Source of the DNA: Euclidia mi
Taxonomy: Eukaryota > Arthropoda > Insecta > Lepidoptera > Erebidae
Assembly: GCA_944739405.2 (NCBI GenBank)
Contig: OX123183.2
Coordinates: forward strand, 95,370,729 to 95,434,728
Length of the DNA stretch: 64,000 bases
Direction: 5' to 3'
The notes below the pieces were generated by a model that saw only the letters and a program-made list of their open reading frames with translations, was not told the origin of the DNA and searched no databases. Of the stretch, positions 1-10,219 are shown piece by piece (the stretch's first letter is position 1; the number at the start of each line of letters is the position of its first letter). Position numbers and translations under genes: made by a program.

Positions 1-518
1 TTATCTGTTACATGTACTTGTACTCTGTAATGAATATATTTTAGATTTTAGAAAATCTTTATATAATGTAATAGTAATACTATATCTTATATAAAATAGT
101 TAAAACATTATTAAAATCGAATTTTCTGTAAAATGCACCTACATACGTTGTAATTTATAATTAATATATGTACACTTTTTTAAATTTAAGATGGAAAGTG
201 TGAAACTATCGTTATAAAAAGTTACGTATTAATAAATTGTGTACCACAATTCCTTATTTTTTTCAATCTGGCTAAATAGAACAAATCGTTATAAGTAATA
301 CATGAATAATAGAGATGTTATACAAACAAGAGATCATGTTCACAGGTTTCGTGTGGCACAGAACCACACACGTTGTTAATCCTTACTAATGCTTAAAATA
401 ATTAACATTTATTCATTCAATACCTATGAGAATCAGCTACTGCCTGAATATAATCGAGTGATTGCTAATTGTATCCCATTGTATCACACAGATAATATAG
501 TATTTGAATAGATGAAAT
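1..518. other. AT-rich intergenic DNA, no gene seen
   Basis: No coding sequence, tRNA-like segment or transposon terminus was recognised here. The clear homology between the A-side and C-side duplicated regions begins just to the right, at about 575. Confidence 0.5.
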
Positions 519-570
519 GTAATAATTGGGGTTTCTAGATCTGATCTGATCTAGAAACCCCAATTATTAC
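519..570. repeat. Perfect hairpin, 23-bp arms
   Basis: Arms 519-541 and 548-570 are perfect reverse complements around a 6-nt loop. The hairpin lies directly left of the point where homology to the C-side copy (about 56875) becomes clear, so it may mark the duplication boundary. Confidence 0.9.
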
Positions 571-719
571 CTACTTACATCATATATTTAACTTACTGGC
601 TGATGCTTATTAATAAAACTAGCTTTTGCCCGCGGCTTCGCTCGCATTAAGAAGTATTATTATTAATTAGGTATATTTTTGCGGCTTTGCTTTTGTTTAG
701 CGTGTATAAAAAATTTGGG

Positions 720-1010
720 CCTACAAAACTTCTTTGTACACAATATTCTTAACTAATCTGTCATAAGGCGCTACAACTATCAAGCTATTGGGTGAATAGT
801 CGTTAGATCCAGATTCCGTATTTATGAGACCGTTTCTATAAACTTTGAACTTAAATGGGAATATTAATCCTGCTGCTATTAACTCACAAAGTCCGCCATA
901 AGTAGCATTTTTCATCATAACGTGCTCTCTCTTAAATAAGTCTTAAATAAGAGAGAGCACGAAACAAACATGCACCGTCACCAACAATAGAGACAGTACA
1001 TTCTCCAACT
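720..1010 (-). pseudogene. OTU-type cysteine protease relic inside the Helitron
   Basis: On the minus strand, about 1010 to 960 encodes GDGACLFRALSY, which matches the OTU catalytic-cysteine block (GDGxCLFRALS). After a break, 918-721 encodes a second OTU-like stretch (YGGLCELIAAG...FKVYRNG) ending in a stop. The break is a 41-bp palindrome at 921-961 that shifts and stops the frame. OTU domains are known passengers of animal Helitron/Helentron proteins, which fits the host element. It is not functional as it stands. The 60-aa hydrophobic ORF upstream (1217-1035, minus) could be another relic piece, but I do not recognise it. Confidence 0.6.
921..961. repeat. Palindrome inside the OTU reading frame
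   Basis: Arms 921-933 and 949-961 are perfect 13-bp reverse complements (CGTGCTCTCTCTT). The centre holds an 11-bp direct repeat, TCTTAAATAAG, twice. The left side on the minus strand is the RALSY codons of the OTU motif, so the palindrome grew out of coding sequence. Confidence 0.85.
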
Positions 1011-1236
1011 TCTCCATTAACGTTCAGATTTTCTTTAGCTATTTAAAGAAGGTGAACCGACAAAACCTATGCTTAAACCAAACAAAACAAATGCCAAATA
1101 CAAAGCCGAGTCTATAACCAAAACTCTAATATTTAATTTATTAATTCTATAAACAAAACCGAAACAAAGCAAATGCAATCCAAAATATGCCATGAAAAGA
1201 ACAGCCAAAATCGTCAAATATTGTGTGAGTCACTCA

Positions 1237-1294
1237 AGGGCATAGTTGAAAATCAGCGTCAGTCATCTGCCTGACAAATGCTGAACTATGCCCT
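1237..1294. repeat. Imperfect hairpin, 11-bp outer arms
   Basis: AGGGCATAGTT (1237-1247) pairs with AACTATGCCCT (1284-1294). The inner part pairs only partly (CAGCGTCAG / CTGACAAATGCTG). Confidence 0.6.
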
Positions 1295-1679
1295 GTTCTG
1301 ACACGCTATACTTATGTCTGTTATTGTTTTATTTTTTGTACTGTTTTTTAATGTGTTTTTATTTATTTGTGTGCGTGTTAAGAATTAAATTATTTTTCTT
1401 TTTTTCTTTCTTTTCAAATATAATCCGCTAGAAATATTTAGGTATAGTACGTACTATGTAACAGCAACCAAAACAATTTAACGACCAACAACATCCAACC
1501 AACTGCGTACAACGAACCTACCTGACAACGGAAGTTTAATAATAACTGGAGATGGTCATTAATCCGCGGTAAATCTTAACACCGCGATTCAGAAAAATGA
1601 CGTAATTGCACAACGCCATCTACTGTCAATATTTAGAACTAAAATTATTTTGTTCATCTTAATTTATTCGTTCCATTAG

Positions 1680-1990
1680 GCACTGATAGTTCAAACTAAT
1701 ACATTTACATCCTCCATCATCCCTTATTTTATCCCCATGGGGGTTGAATTAATCAAAATCCTATTTAAGCGGACGTCTTCATCATAGTAGCTCCGCTCCA
1801 ATCTTTAATTTCAGTTCAATAAGTCGAAAATCTAAGAAGATTTAACAAACTTTCATCCCCTATTACATCCCCTTAGGGGTGGAATTTATCAGAATCCTTC
1901 TTAGGGGATGCCTACGTCATAGTAGCCGCTGCGTCGTTTCGCGTAGGTACCTAAAAAAATCCCAAGTGCTTACGGCTCAACACGCCGCCG
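1680..1990 (-). repeat. Degenerate internal Helitron-type repeat blocks
   Basis: Two consecutive blocks carry the ATCCCCTA..TATCCCC..GGGGGT..GAATT..ATC signature that is also seen next to the 5' terminus of the Helitron at 4310-4380. They look like partial or nested copies of that terminal region. Confidence 0.45.
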
Positions 1991-3733
1991 AGAACTTGAC
2001 GGGCGAGCTCAATAAATCAGTCATTGTTTATTCGTTTGTAGCGTGAGGGCGCTGAAGTGATGTTTTTGTTCAACTAAATGAATTATTCTTTCAGATGATT
2101 CCAAATACACTACGTTTGAATGAAGTGTTTACTTTATGCGACGGGCCGAACCGGATGCTATGTAAACAATTACGACTTAGTCGAAACAATTGCTTATCGT
2201 GATAACAATACGAGTTGAACCTTGGTTTCTTTTGTTTTGTTATATACCTGGTGATATTATCTTAACAAACATATAAAATTATAGCAATACTTGCTTGAAA
2301 AGTTATTTAGATATTAGCATCTGAAAAAAAAAAATTATTTCACTGACTTTGCATTTTGCGTGCGGGGCGTAATTATGGATTAAAAACATCATTGTAAACA
2401 AATATTATAATTATATATGATACTTTTATGTTTTTATTGTGAATAAACGAATGAATTATGAAGTTACACCAAAAAAGTAATAAATATTGTGTATTACTTT
2501 AATTTAAGAGATTTTTACAAACAATTATCGAAAAAACGGCATTTCTTTTTTATTTAATGTAAATACATAAATGTATGTTGATAAGGTTACATTTATGCTC
2601 TGTGTTATTTTTTTATTATGAGTATATAAATAAACCTATCATATGATGTATAATACTCATATTATTCATGAGATATTGATTATCGAAAAATTTGCGGATA
2701 TTCAGGTTATTTTTAGCGGCAAAAAGTAAACAATTGTGCACATTCCAGTAAGAGTAATTCTTATCGGATTCTTATCGGAAATGGTTTTTTGGCTTGGAAA
2801 TTTTATTGGTAAGAAAGGAGAATGCCGATTTTTGTACGCAAGCCTGTACCGTTTGCTTTTTTATTAAATTAACATTTTTAGCCAGCTTATTGTTTAATAT
2901 TATCGTAGGCATGAAGCGTTTTTGTTTTAGAATCCGCAGTTCTGAGATTTTCACATAAACATATTTAAAAAATCCGCCACAAATATTGCAAAAGAAGGAA
3001 TTTGTCCTTGATTTCTAATTGTTTATAACGATTTCAATAAGTGAATGATGTCACAAGTTAAAAGAAACGTAGTTTCGACCCAGAGGAACAAACCTCAACT
3101 CAACGGATAAATACAAAATAATAACACAAACAAACACGATCGATGTGTAGACGACGTTGTGTAGGGTTGACATTTGACACTTTTGACAGTTGCTCAAGTT
3201 ATCAAATGTTACCCTACAAGTGTTGCTATCTTGATTCAATTATATCTAAAATCGATATCACCTAAAAACAATCGATTAATGAATAAACTCATGCTCAACC
3301 AAAGACTGAAATCAAGCTAAGTAGCCAAATATGTATTTCTATTTAATAAAATCACACAGAACACAGTTTTTTTAATTCACTATCATAGTACCTTCTATTG
3401 AATACAAAATCATTTAATCGTGTAAGCAATCGTTAATGTTGAGAATATTATTACAATCGATTTTTTGTCGCTCGGAATCGACTTTTTTTGTGCTGGCAAT
3501 GTATGCATTCGGAAGTTGCTGATCTTAGTTCTACTTTTTTATAATATTTCGTAAACGTGGCTTTAATAATGTTTCATAATTTAGTAATAGCATTCAAAAT
3601 CTGTCAAAGTATTTACGGTATACCATTTTTTTTAAAGCACTTGGTATAGGTTCCGGCATTCTCCTTTATGTAGGTTTGAATCAGATATATAACATAAAAA
3701 GGTATTTAAAAAAATAAAATACGGAAATTGGCG

Positions 3734-3770
3734 GCAATTAACAATCAATTCTTTGTTGATTGTTAATTGC
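3734..3770. repeat. Perfect hairpin, 15-bp arms
   Basis: GCAATTAACAATCAA (3734-3748) is the exact reverse complement of 3756-3770, with a 7-nt loop. An (AT)n microsatellite follows at about 3797-3817. Confidence 0.85.
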
Positions 3771-4564
3771 GGGCTTAGTTACGTTTTAATCTGAATATAT
3801 ATATATATATATATATAAGTTGTAAAATAAATTAATAAACTTAAACATTCTTTGTTTTATTTTTTTATGTTGTAAAATTAAAATGTTTCTTTTAAATATA
3901 TTTATTTACTTTAAAAGTAAATTAAATAACCTTTCTAACCGTGTATAATACTTATATACCTCCCTTAATAAAAAACTACGAGAAAAAGGAATATGTCAGA
4001 AATATAAAATCGCGCTAAAAAATGGCGGGAAAATATTTCTAATTTTCACTTCAGATATACTGCCCTTGCGTGGACTACATGTATATTATTTGGTGTTATC
4101 ATTCGAAAGCTCATTTCATTACGCGTCTATTGATATATAATATAGCGTAATCCGTTAAGTTTTAATAAAACGAGCATTAGTTACTTGTGCGCAGTCTACG
4201 GCTTCAGAAAAAAAGGGACTTTTGACCCTTGGAGCAATAAACGGATTTGGAAAAAAAGGGAGTTTTGTACCTTGAAACAATCGACAAGTCTAGGTTTAAA
4301 ATTGACAAAATTTCATACAAACTTTCATCCCCTATTTTATCCCCTTGGGGGTAGAATTTATCAAAATTCTTTCTTAGCGGATGCCTTCGTCATAACATCT
4401 ACCTGCGTGCCAAATTTCAGCCCGACTCCTCCAGTGGTTTGGGCTGTGCGTTGATAGATCACTATGTCAGTCAGTCACCTTTGAGTTTTATATATATTTA
4501 GATTAGATACGGTGACCATGTAACAGAAAATATTAAATATGAGACATTAGAACTTATTTATTGA

Positions 4565-4830
4565 AGTAATTTGAATACTCACTCACACAATTTACCTACA
4601 TTCACGCCTTTTCCCCATCGGGTAGGCAGAGACAACAGAACGCCATTGCTTCCATCCTAACATACCTCACGCGCTTCCTCTACACTGATAATTTTTTCAT
4701 ACATGCTTTTGCTTTTTGCATTTGAAGTCTGCCAACCCACACTTGGCCAGCGTGGTGGACTATGGCCTTACCCTTCTCATAGTGAGAAGAGGCCCGTGCC
4801 CGGCAGAGGGACAAATTATATACAGGACCG
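4565..4830. repeat. Dispersed retroelement fragments
   Basis: 4565-4720 carries the block CCTTTTCCCC.TCGGGTAGGCAGAGAC...CACGCGCTTCCTCTAC, also present and longer at 56960-57200. 4725-4800 carries a GCCAACCCACACTTGGCCAGCGTGGTGGACTATGGCC type block, related in inverted form to 49255-49400 and in part to 63474-63550. These resemble common lepidopteran LINE/SINE pieces. There is no intact coding sequence. Confidence 0.5.
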
Positions 4831-5130
4831 ATGATGATGATTAAAAAATATTATCCTATCCACCAAGTCAAATCACCTGATTACAATGGACGCGTCGTTG
4901 AGCCTCCAATGAATAGTTGAAAAGGAAAATTAAGGCAGCATTGCTGATAGAAACAGCGACCTGCAAGCTAATATTGAGCTTAGATGCCATTATAGACCTG
5001 GATTATTTGTATAAATAAGATTCTTAATGTACTGGCTGATTACAGACAACGCACAGCTGAAATAACCGGCAAGAAGCTGAAATTAGGCAAGTATGTTCCT
5101 TGGGCATTATAGGGGAGCAAGCAAGCAAGG

Positions 5131-5165
5131 AAAATAGGAGCCCTGCTTCGCAGGGCTCCTATTTT
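5131..5165. repeat. Perfect GC-rich hairpin followed by T-run
   Basis: AAAATAGGAGCCCTGC (5131-5146) pairs exactly with 5150-5165 around TTC, and a run of T follows. The C-side copy (about 59541-59563) keeps only the inner GGAGCCCTGC/GCAGGGCTCC stem plus the T-run. The outer arm therefore differs between the duplicates. Confidence 0.8.
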
Positions 5166-5313
5166 TTTTAGATGCAAGGTCACAACAAACCTCAGGGCGC
5201 CTATTTTTTTTAGGTGCAAAGTCACAAGAAACCTAACATAACCTATTAAATTGGTTTTCCTGGTTAATCGGCCAGTTAACATATCGATGTCCAGCACGGA
5301 ACTGATTAAAATA

Positions 5314-5319
5314 AAACTT
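5314..5319. other. Probable excision footprint of a mariner-like MITE
   Basis: The C-side copy has an 858-bp TIR element between two TA dinucleotides (59716-59717 and 60576-60577). The A-side site reads TA-AAACTT-TA: AAA matches the first three bases of the element's left end and CTT the last three of its right end. Tc1/mariner excision leaves terminal nucleotides between TA duplications, so this fits a footprint rather than a never-occupied site. Confidence 0.55.
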
Positions 5320-5635
5320 TACAAGCTTCACTTCACTTATTATATTACTTCATCATATAGTACCAAGATTTTATATAAAAAAGCTAGTTAATGTGATTAA
5401 TTCGGTGTTAATTATTACTTTATCCAAATTAAGTAGATATTATTTATATTGGGTAGATAGTATACATATAATATCGGGATTTATAACTTTGGCTGCAACA
5501 TATATGTACATTAAAAGAAACATAATTTTACAATTAAAATGAAGCTTAATCTAATCATAATTTCTAAGTAAGTATATATATACATAAACCATATAACGAT
5601 TAAAAACCTAAAATATTTAGACGGCTTAGGCGTTG

Positions 5636-6090
5636 TAAAATACCTCCGCATCAATGTCATCGGATAATGTGTTGATTCATTGAGCAAAGAATAAACCAGC
5701 TTTCTGGTCACGTGAGACCTGGATTACCGTTTAGATATATCGTAGAATAGAGAACGAGCGCTAGGACCTCATGAGCCTAGCGTTTCTACCCCAAATGGCT
5801 AAGTATTAGTAGCCATTTGGGGTGGAAACATAAATTACTGTATTGCCGCCGTCTGAGGATTGCTGCAGAAATAGCGCCAGCACGGCCTCCGTGCTTGAAA
5901 TATGTGATAGCATGAGGCTGTCAAAGCAGATTGCGTCCCACACCAAAAGCCTATCCATTTTTTACAACAATGACATGCTATCAGGTCTCTTACCGCCGTC
6001 GCGTACCAAACTATTTGGTTCAAGTATAGCTGGTACGCAAGATGCGACAACAGCACGAAGGATTATGCCATTTAGGTGGGTATGATGAGG
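5636..6090 (-). pseudogene. Relic of a LINE reverse-transcriptase ORF C-terminus (A-side copy)
   Basis: Minus-strand translation from about 6080 reads ILRAVVASCVPAILEPNSL, then VRDGGKRPDSMSLL, a stop, and LLVWDAICFDSL. After a hairpin at 5782-5829 comes PFGVETLGS and RSLFYDISKR, ending near FFAQ and LSDDIDAEVFYNA. This order matches the conserved C-terminal region of a LINE-type protein common in lepidopteran genomes (...RPDG..L.PW..GR.LVWD..., ...AQRISIAIQRGNAASLLGTLP...). Several stops and a 39-bp deletion relative to the C-side copy (at about 60931-60969) make it non-coding. Confidence 0.65.
5782..5829. repeat. Hairpin inside the LINE relic, 19-bp arms
   Basis: 5782-5800 and 5811-5829 are reverse complements with one mismatch. 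The right-hand side on + is the complement of ordinary coding sequence for (P)FGVET; the other arm is its inverted copy. The same hairpin exists in the C-side copy at about 61080-61127, so it predates the A/C duplication. Confidence 0.8.
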
Positions 6091-6761
6091 TATTCTACCA
6101 GTGCTTCTACTGCAGGATAGCCCGTCGTCCAACATGGTTCCAGTATTGGACGATGGTAGTGCCTGAAGTCATAGACTAGATTCCCATTGTCTCACAGCCA
6201 GCAAGCGAGCACGCTCTGTAACGTTAAAAGTTGTATCCAAAAGATTTTTCTTACTATGTTACAAAGCGGCGCGTCCCGATGTCTTTGAGAGAAGGTTGGT
6301 AGGCAAACCATTGGACAAGCCATTTTCCAGGCGTTTATAGCATCGGTTTTGCACAGCACTTCTGAGTTAACTAGCGTAGGTGATGAAAATATACGACTTT
6401 ACTCTAGCCCACCCAGACATATGAGCAAAGAGGCTTGTAGCCAGTCAGTCGTCTAAGTCCACATTTAATATTCTCTTTAAAGTAATTTGGATAATTTGGT
6501 CAATTTGTTCTAAAAAAAGAATATTTTTTCTAAGTTATAAATTCATAGTGGTGTCTCTAATTAATTTCAATATAAATCTAATCTAATCAGTTTTAAGAGA
6601 TATATTTCAATGTATATTTTTTATTATACTTATCTTTCAATAACTAGGCTCGGTAATTATCTTTTTGTTATCATTTTGATCAATTTAAATTATAATGGTT
6701 ATCAGGTAATCTCGATTGTCAATAAATAATAATTAAGTAGGTTTATAAGAGATACGCATAG

Positions 6762-6835
6762 GCGGTGCCTTTTGGCTCCGTGCCCTCAAAATCACAACGT
6801 GTACAAGATGTCTGTCGTTACTATCTGTATACAAG
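6762..6835 (+). pseudogene. Lipase A exon 2 remnant
   Basis: It encodes AVPFGSVPSKSQRVQDV then CRYYLYT, nearly identical to gene C exon 2, and ends at donor AAG|GTGTGT. The first 13 nt of the exon and its acceptor are missing. Confidence 0.75.
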
Positions 6836-7813
6836 GTGTGTAAAAGTTTCCACGTAAAGTTTACCTTAGCACAGTCATTAATTTATATTATAGCCTAAGG
6901 ACTATATTGACTACTTTCAGTTTATAAGAAATTGGGCATAAATTATATTTGACGGCGATACATTTTACTTTTCACCAGATAAGATTGACAACAATATTGC
7001 ATTATCACTAATCACTAATAATAATATATTCAGTGTGTATTGATCACGACTTTTTCCGAACAGATTTTATCATCCTTAACATATTTTACTGATTTCCTGG
7101 TTGTGATCTAAGACCTTTATTCCTTGAAGACTTGCGTTCGCTTTTCGATTTCAACAGATCTAAGATTTAAAATTCACATGATAGGCAGAATATTAGGTAC
7201 ATTTCCCCAAAGCGACTGCCGTTTGTTCCTATGTAGATCTGTGCCATATTTGACTCTCAAAGATCCTAAGGACAACAAGGATTGACTCTGCCAAACTATG
7301 CCTTCTGTCCTAGATATGGAGCTAGCGCCTGTTAACAATAATGCTCAAAGAACATAATTATTATATTACGTTCTTCTAAATATCGTTTGCTCCGTGCCTC
7401 GATGAGCATATCAGGCCATCGGTCCGAACTGTTATGAAGATCTTTGGCAGTCATCATAGAGAGTATCCCTTGAATACACTGGACTTAATCATGGAATATC
7501 GTTATGCCTTAATAGGCTGCCAATAAGCTCAATAATATCCTGTCAAATCTGGACCCCGGGCTATAAAATGGCAAGCCTTTTATGCAACCGGGATAACGCT
7601 ACGACGGTTTTAATAGTTAATATAATAATCATCATACGAATGCCTATAGTCTCACTCAGAGAAAGCGACAAATTCAGTACCTATTTAATGTAGAAAACAT
7701 AGCAATATTTTGCTACAACAAACATAGATTGAATTCGTTAGATTTTTGGTCTCGCTTTAGATCGATAATTTGTGCAAATTACTATCAGTAATTATATGTA
7801 TGTGTTTCTAAAG

Positions 7814-7959
7814 GATAAATGCTGGAGTACCAGTAGCCGTGTCTGCAGATTTGTCCAATTTACATGGATCTGGTTTAAATGAAAACCTAGTAACTGTGGT
7901 TTTAGTACATGGACATCGTGGTAGCGCCTTTACATCCCTCAATCCAATCATTATAAATA
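7814..7959 (+). CDS. Lipase A exon 3
   Basis: Acceptor CTAAAG|G, donor A|GTAAGT. It encodes INAGVPVAVSADLSN through VTVVLVHGHRGSAF, the strand leading to the oxyanion-hole HG motif. Start and end phases equal those of gene B exon 3. Confidence 0.85.
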
Positions 7960-7974
7960 GTAAGTATTTAATTT

Positions 7975-8090
7975 TGTATGTACTTACTTACAAAAAGAAG
8001 TATATATGTATGTTTATCCATTACCTTATACAATATCTGCTTAGTTTGGGACCAGATTGTGTGAATGTCGTAGAATATTTATTTATTTAT
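7975..8090 (+). mobile_element. 5'-truncated SINE 3' segment in lipase A intron 3
   Basis: It contains AAGTATATATGTATGTTTATCC and GCTTAGTTTGGGACCAGAT followed by TGTGTGAATGTCG. This matches, in opposite orientation, the 3' part of the tRNA-derived SINE at 44181-44415. Confidence 0.6.
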
Positions 8091-8149
8091 GATGTATTTA
8101 CTGATCGGTATAGAACTTTAATGACTCAAACTTAACTACATAGGGATTA

Positions 8150-8398
8150 TCTTCTACACTAATATTATAAAGAGGAAAAAATTGTATTTTTGTCTGTTTG
8201 TTTGTTTGTAATGGATAAACTCAAAAACTACTGGACCGATTTTAAAAATTATTTCATCACTAGAAAGCTACGTTATCTGCGAGTAACATAGGCTATATTT
8301 TATTTTAGAAAAAATAGGGGTCCGTACGATATTTGGGTTTTTCGGGTACGCGAAGTAGTTCCCTCAGAACGCGGGTGAAACCACGGGAAACGGCTAGT
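8150..8398 (+). mobile_element. Non-autonomous Helitron, 249 bp
   Basis: It starts TCTTCTACACTAATATTATAAAG, has the TTTGTTTGTTTGTAATGGATAAACTC block, and ends GCGGGTGAAACCACGGG followed by GGCTAGT, the usual 3' hairpin and CTAGT terminus. It lies in intron 3 of lipase A. Confidence 0.75.
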
Positions 8399-8969
8399 CA
8401 TAAATAATATTTAAATATATACAGAGTACCTTACTTAAAGTTTACATTTGCATGTAGTATTAAATATATGCGCCGCTGGGTATATGCGATGCCCATTCGA
8501 CTTCTTACGCACACTGTCCTTTAAAGATAAAGATGTATTTAGTGCGTAACTGTGTACCTTTTATATGATGTGATGCAAACTCCTGTATAGTCTTAAAAAC
8601 ATGTGTGTCTGTAAGCTTGCCATATAAGTTTGATTCCTCACCAAAACGACGATCTGTATATATTGCACTAAAATTCAAATTGAAGAGGACCTCAAAAAAT
8701 TGCTAGTCAAATTTCAGGAATTCAGTATCGTATGAACATGTTACAAGTTATGTCATGAACAGCAGACTATGCACTGGTCTATCTGACGAGTTTGTGTGTG
8801 AAATTAGTACTTTACCATCGTTGCACGTTGTTCAGCATCAGCATCATAAAAAGTAACACTTGCTCATACACACATAAAGCAACGCTCACGCTCGATAAAC
8901 GCTAAAGTGGAGGGGCCTTACATTTCCTTTCTTTTTAACCAGAATTCAACTTGTTCTGACTTTAGTAAT

Positions 8970-9160
8970 AATATTATAATACTGAAGGATGCCCGTAGCT
9001 ACACTTTCACATCATTTTTTAATTTAAATTGTATCTACCCGATCCCGTGGCAATTCAGAGAAATCCCTTCTTAGTGCACCTCTATGCTTCCCAAAGAAAA
9101 TATGTACATGCGAAATTTCAGCTTCTTGCATCCAGTAGTTTCAGCTGTGCGATGGTTCTC
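8970..9160 (-). mobile_element. Short Helitron-like repeat, degenerate
   Basis: Minus-strand reading gives CAGCTGAAACTACTGGATGC, GAAGCTGAAATTTCGCATG and GTGCACTAAGAAGGGATTTC. These are the internal blocks of the 207-209-bp elements at 42463 and 47067. It lies in intron 3 of lipase A just before exon 4. Confidence 0.55.
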
Positions 9161-9235
9161 AATCAGTTAGAAGAATTTTATTTATAATAATGATAATTAT
9201 CGTATACTAATGTCACATTGATATTTTTCTTTTAG

Positions 9236-9481
9236 CAATGTTAAATGCCGAAGATGTCAATCTAATAGTAATGGACTGGTCAGTGTACGCTGGACTTAGT
9301 TATTCTGCAGCGCTAACAGCCGTTCCCTTAGTGGCAGCCAGCTTAAGTAACTTCACTGATACGTTACAAAATAGCGGAGTTCATTCGGAGAACATACATA
9401 TAGTTGGTTTCAATATCGGAGCACATATTGCGGGTATTGCTGCTAGGATGGGCGATAGGTCCTTCAGTGGAAGAATAACTG
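9236..9481 (+). CDS. Lipase A exon 4 (nucleophile-elbow exon)
   Basis: Acceptor TTTTAG|CAATG, donor ACTG|GTAAAT. It encodes MLNAEDVNLIVMDWS and the elbow HIVGFNIGAHIAG, where the catalytic serine position is Asn. Gene B has the same substitution. Confidence 0.9.
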
Positions 9482-9594
9482 GTAAATATAGTGTTATAAT
9501 AACATTCAAGCATTGTATTATTATATGTTCTATCCTTGAAAACCTTCTATGTCCAGTTACACCGAACTTAAAAGCCTACTTGAATATTTTATAG

Positions 9595-9934
9595 GTTTGG
9601 ATCCATCAGCCAGTGAGTGGGGGCCAAATTCCGGACGTTTGAATATGAAGGACGCTAAGTACGTCGAAGTAATCCACACTGATGGCACTGGATTGCTGTC
9701 CAATGGCCTTGGAGATGCTATTGGTCATGTAGACTTCTACGCAAATGGTGGAAGCAATCAGCCAGGCTGTCTCACTAACATATGCAGTCATAACCGTGCC
9801 TATGAACTATTCGCAGCGTCGTTTATCAACCCAAATTTGATAGGATACCGGTGCTCGTCAGAGTTTCAACTCAACAATAACTTGTGTAGAGGAATGGCGA
9901 TGAGAATGGGTACCAATAATTTAATAAAAATTGG
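9595..9934 (+). CDS. Lipase A exon 5
   Basis: Acceptor TATAG|GTTTGG, donor GG|GTATGT. Length 340 nt, identical to gene B exon 5. It encodes GLDPSASEWG (catalytic Asp position), VEVIHTDGTGLL, IGHVDFYANGGSNQPGC and CSHNRAYELF (catalytic His position). Confidence 0.92.
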
Positions 9935-10219
9935 GTATGTATTTTTTCTCTTGTGCTGTTTAATAATTTATAAACATAACTCATGAATACCACTATGAAA
10001 TATAGGCAAACACGGAATATGATTTGTTATAGGGTGTCAGCAGCATTCATCGGTGCATCTCCCTCCTTCGAATAAAATGTTCCACTCGCCCGTTTTGGGT
10101 ATTTGAATGCGCTCCAAGCGGCCAATGAAAATTAGATCGAATAAAAGATAATTTGATGTATACTTTCGTTCCATAAAGTATTTCCAAGGTAATTTGCAAG
10201 AGTTAGATACTCTAGGCAT

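Larger units (their letters stand above)
618..4502 (-). mobile_element. Helitron, 3.9 kb, minus orientation
   Basis: Read on the minus strand the element begins at 4502 with TC followed by TAAATATATATAAAACTC and a GTGACTGACTGAC block. It ends at 618 with the Helitron 3' signature, a GCGAGC/GCCGCGGGC hairpin and then AGCTAGT. It sits between a host A (617) and T (4503), as expected for Helitrons. The duplicated C-side locus (about 56875-56930) runs from the same left flank (GGCTGATG...AATAAAA) to the same right flank (ACCAT.TAACAGAAAATATT) with nothing between, so it serves as a paralogous empty site. The interior holds an OTU-protease relic, but no Rep or helicase ORF was found, so this copy is non-autonomous or decayed. 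Confidence 0.8.
4503..7970. repeat. Segmental duplication, A-side copy
   Basis: This interval, together with 575-617, matches 56875-64000 block by block: 4510-4690 with 56920-57110, 5030-5110 with 59030-59115, 5150-5313 with 59540-59717, 5320-6740 with 60576-62130, and 6762-7960 with 62579-64000. Identity by eye is high except for indels: the Helitron at 618-4502, a 254-bp insertion at 63474, the MITE at 59718-60575, and a roughly 430-bp deletion at 6748-6761. The copied unit is the intergenic DNA plus the 5' part of a lipase gene. Confidence 0.85.

Noticed and set aside
1035..1217. 60-aa membrane-like open frame on the minus strand
   Set aside because: AT-rich and hydrophobic by composition; no conserved motif, although it lies upstream of the OTU relic.
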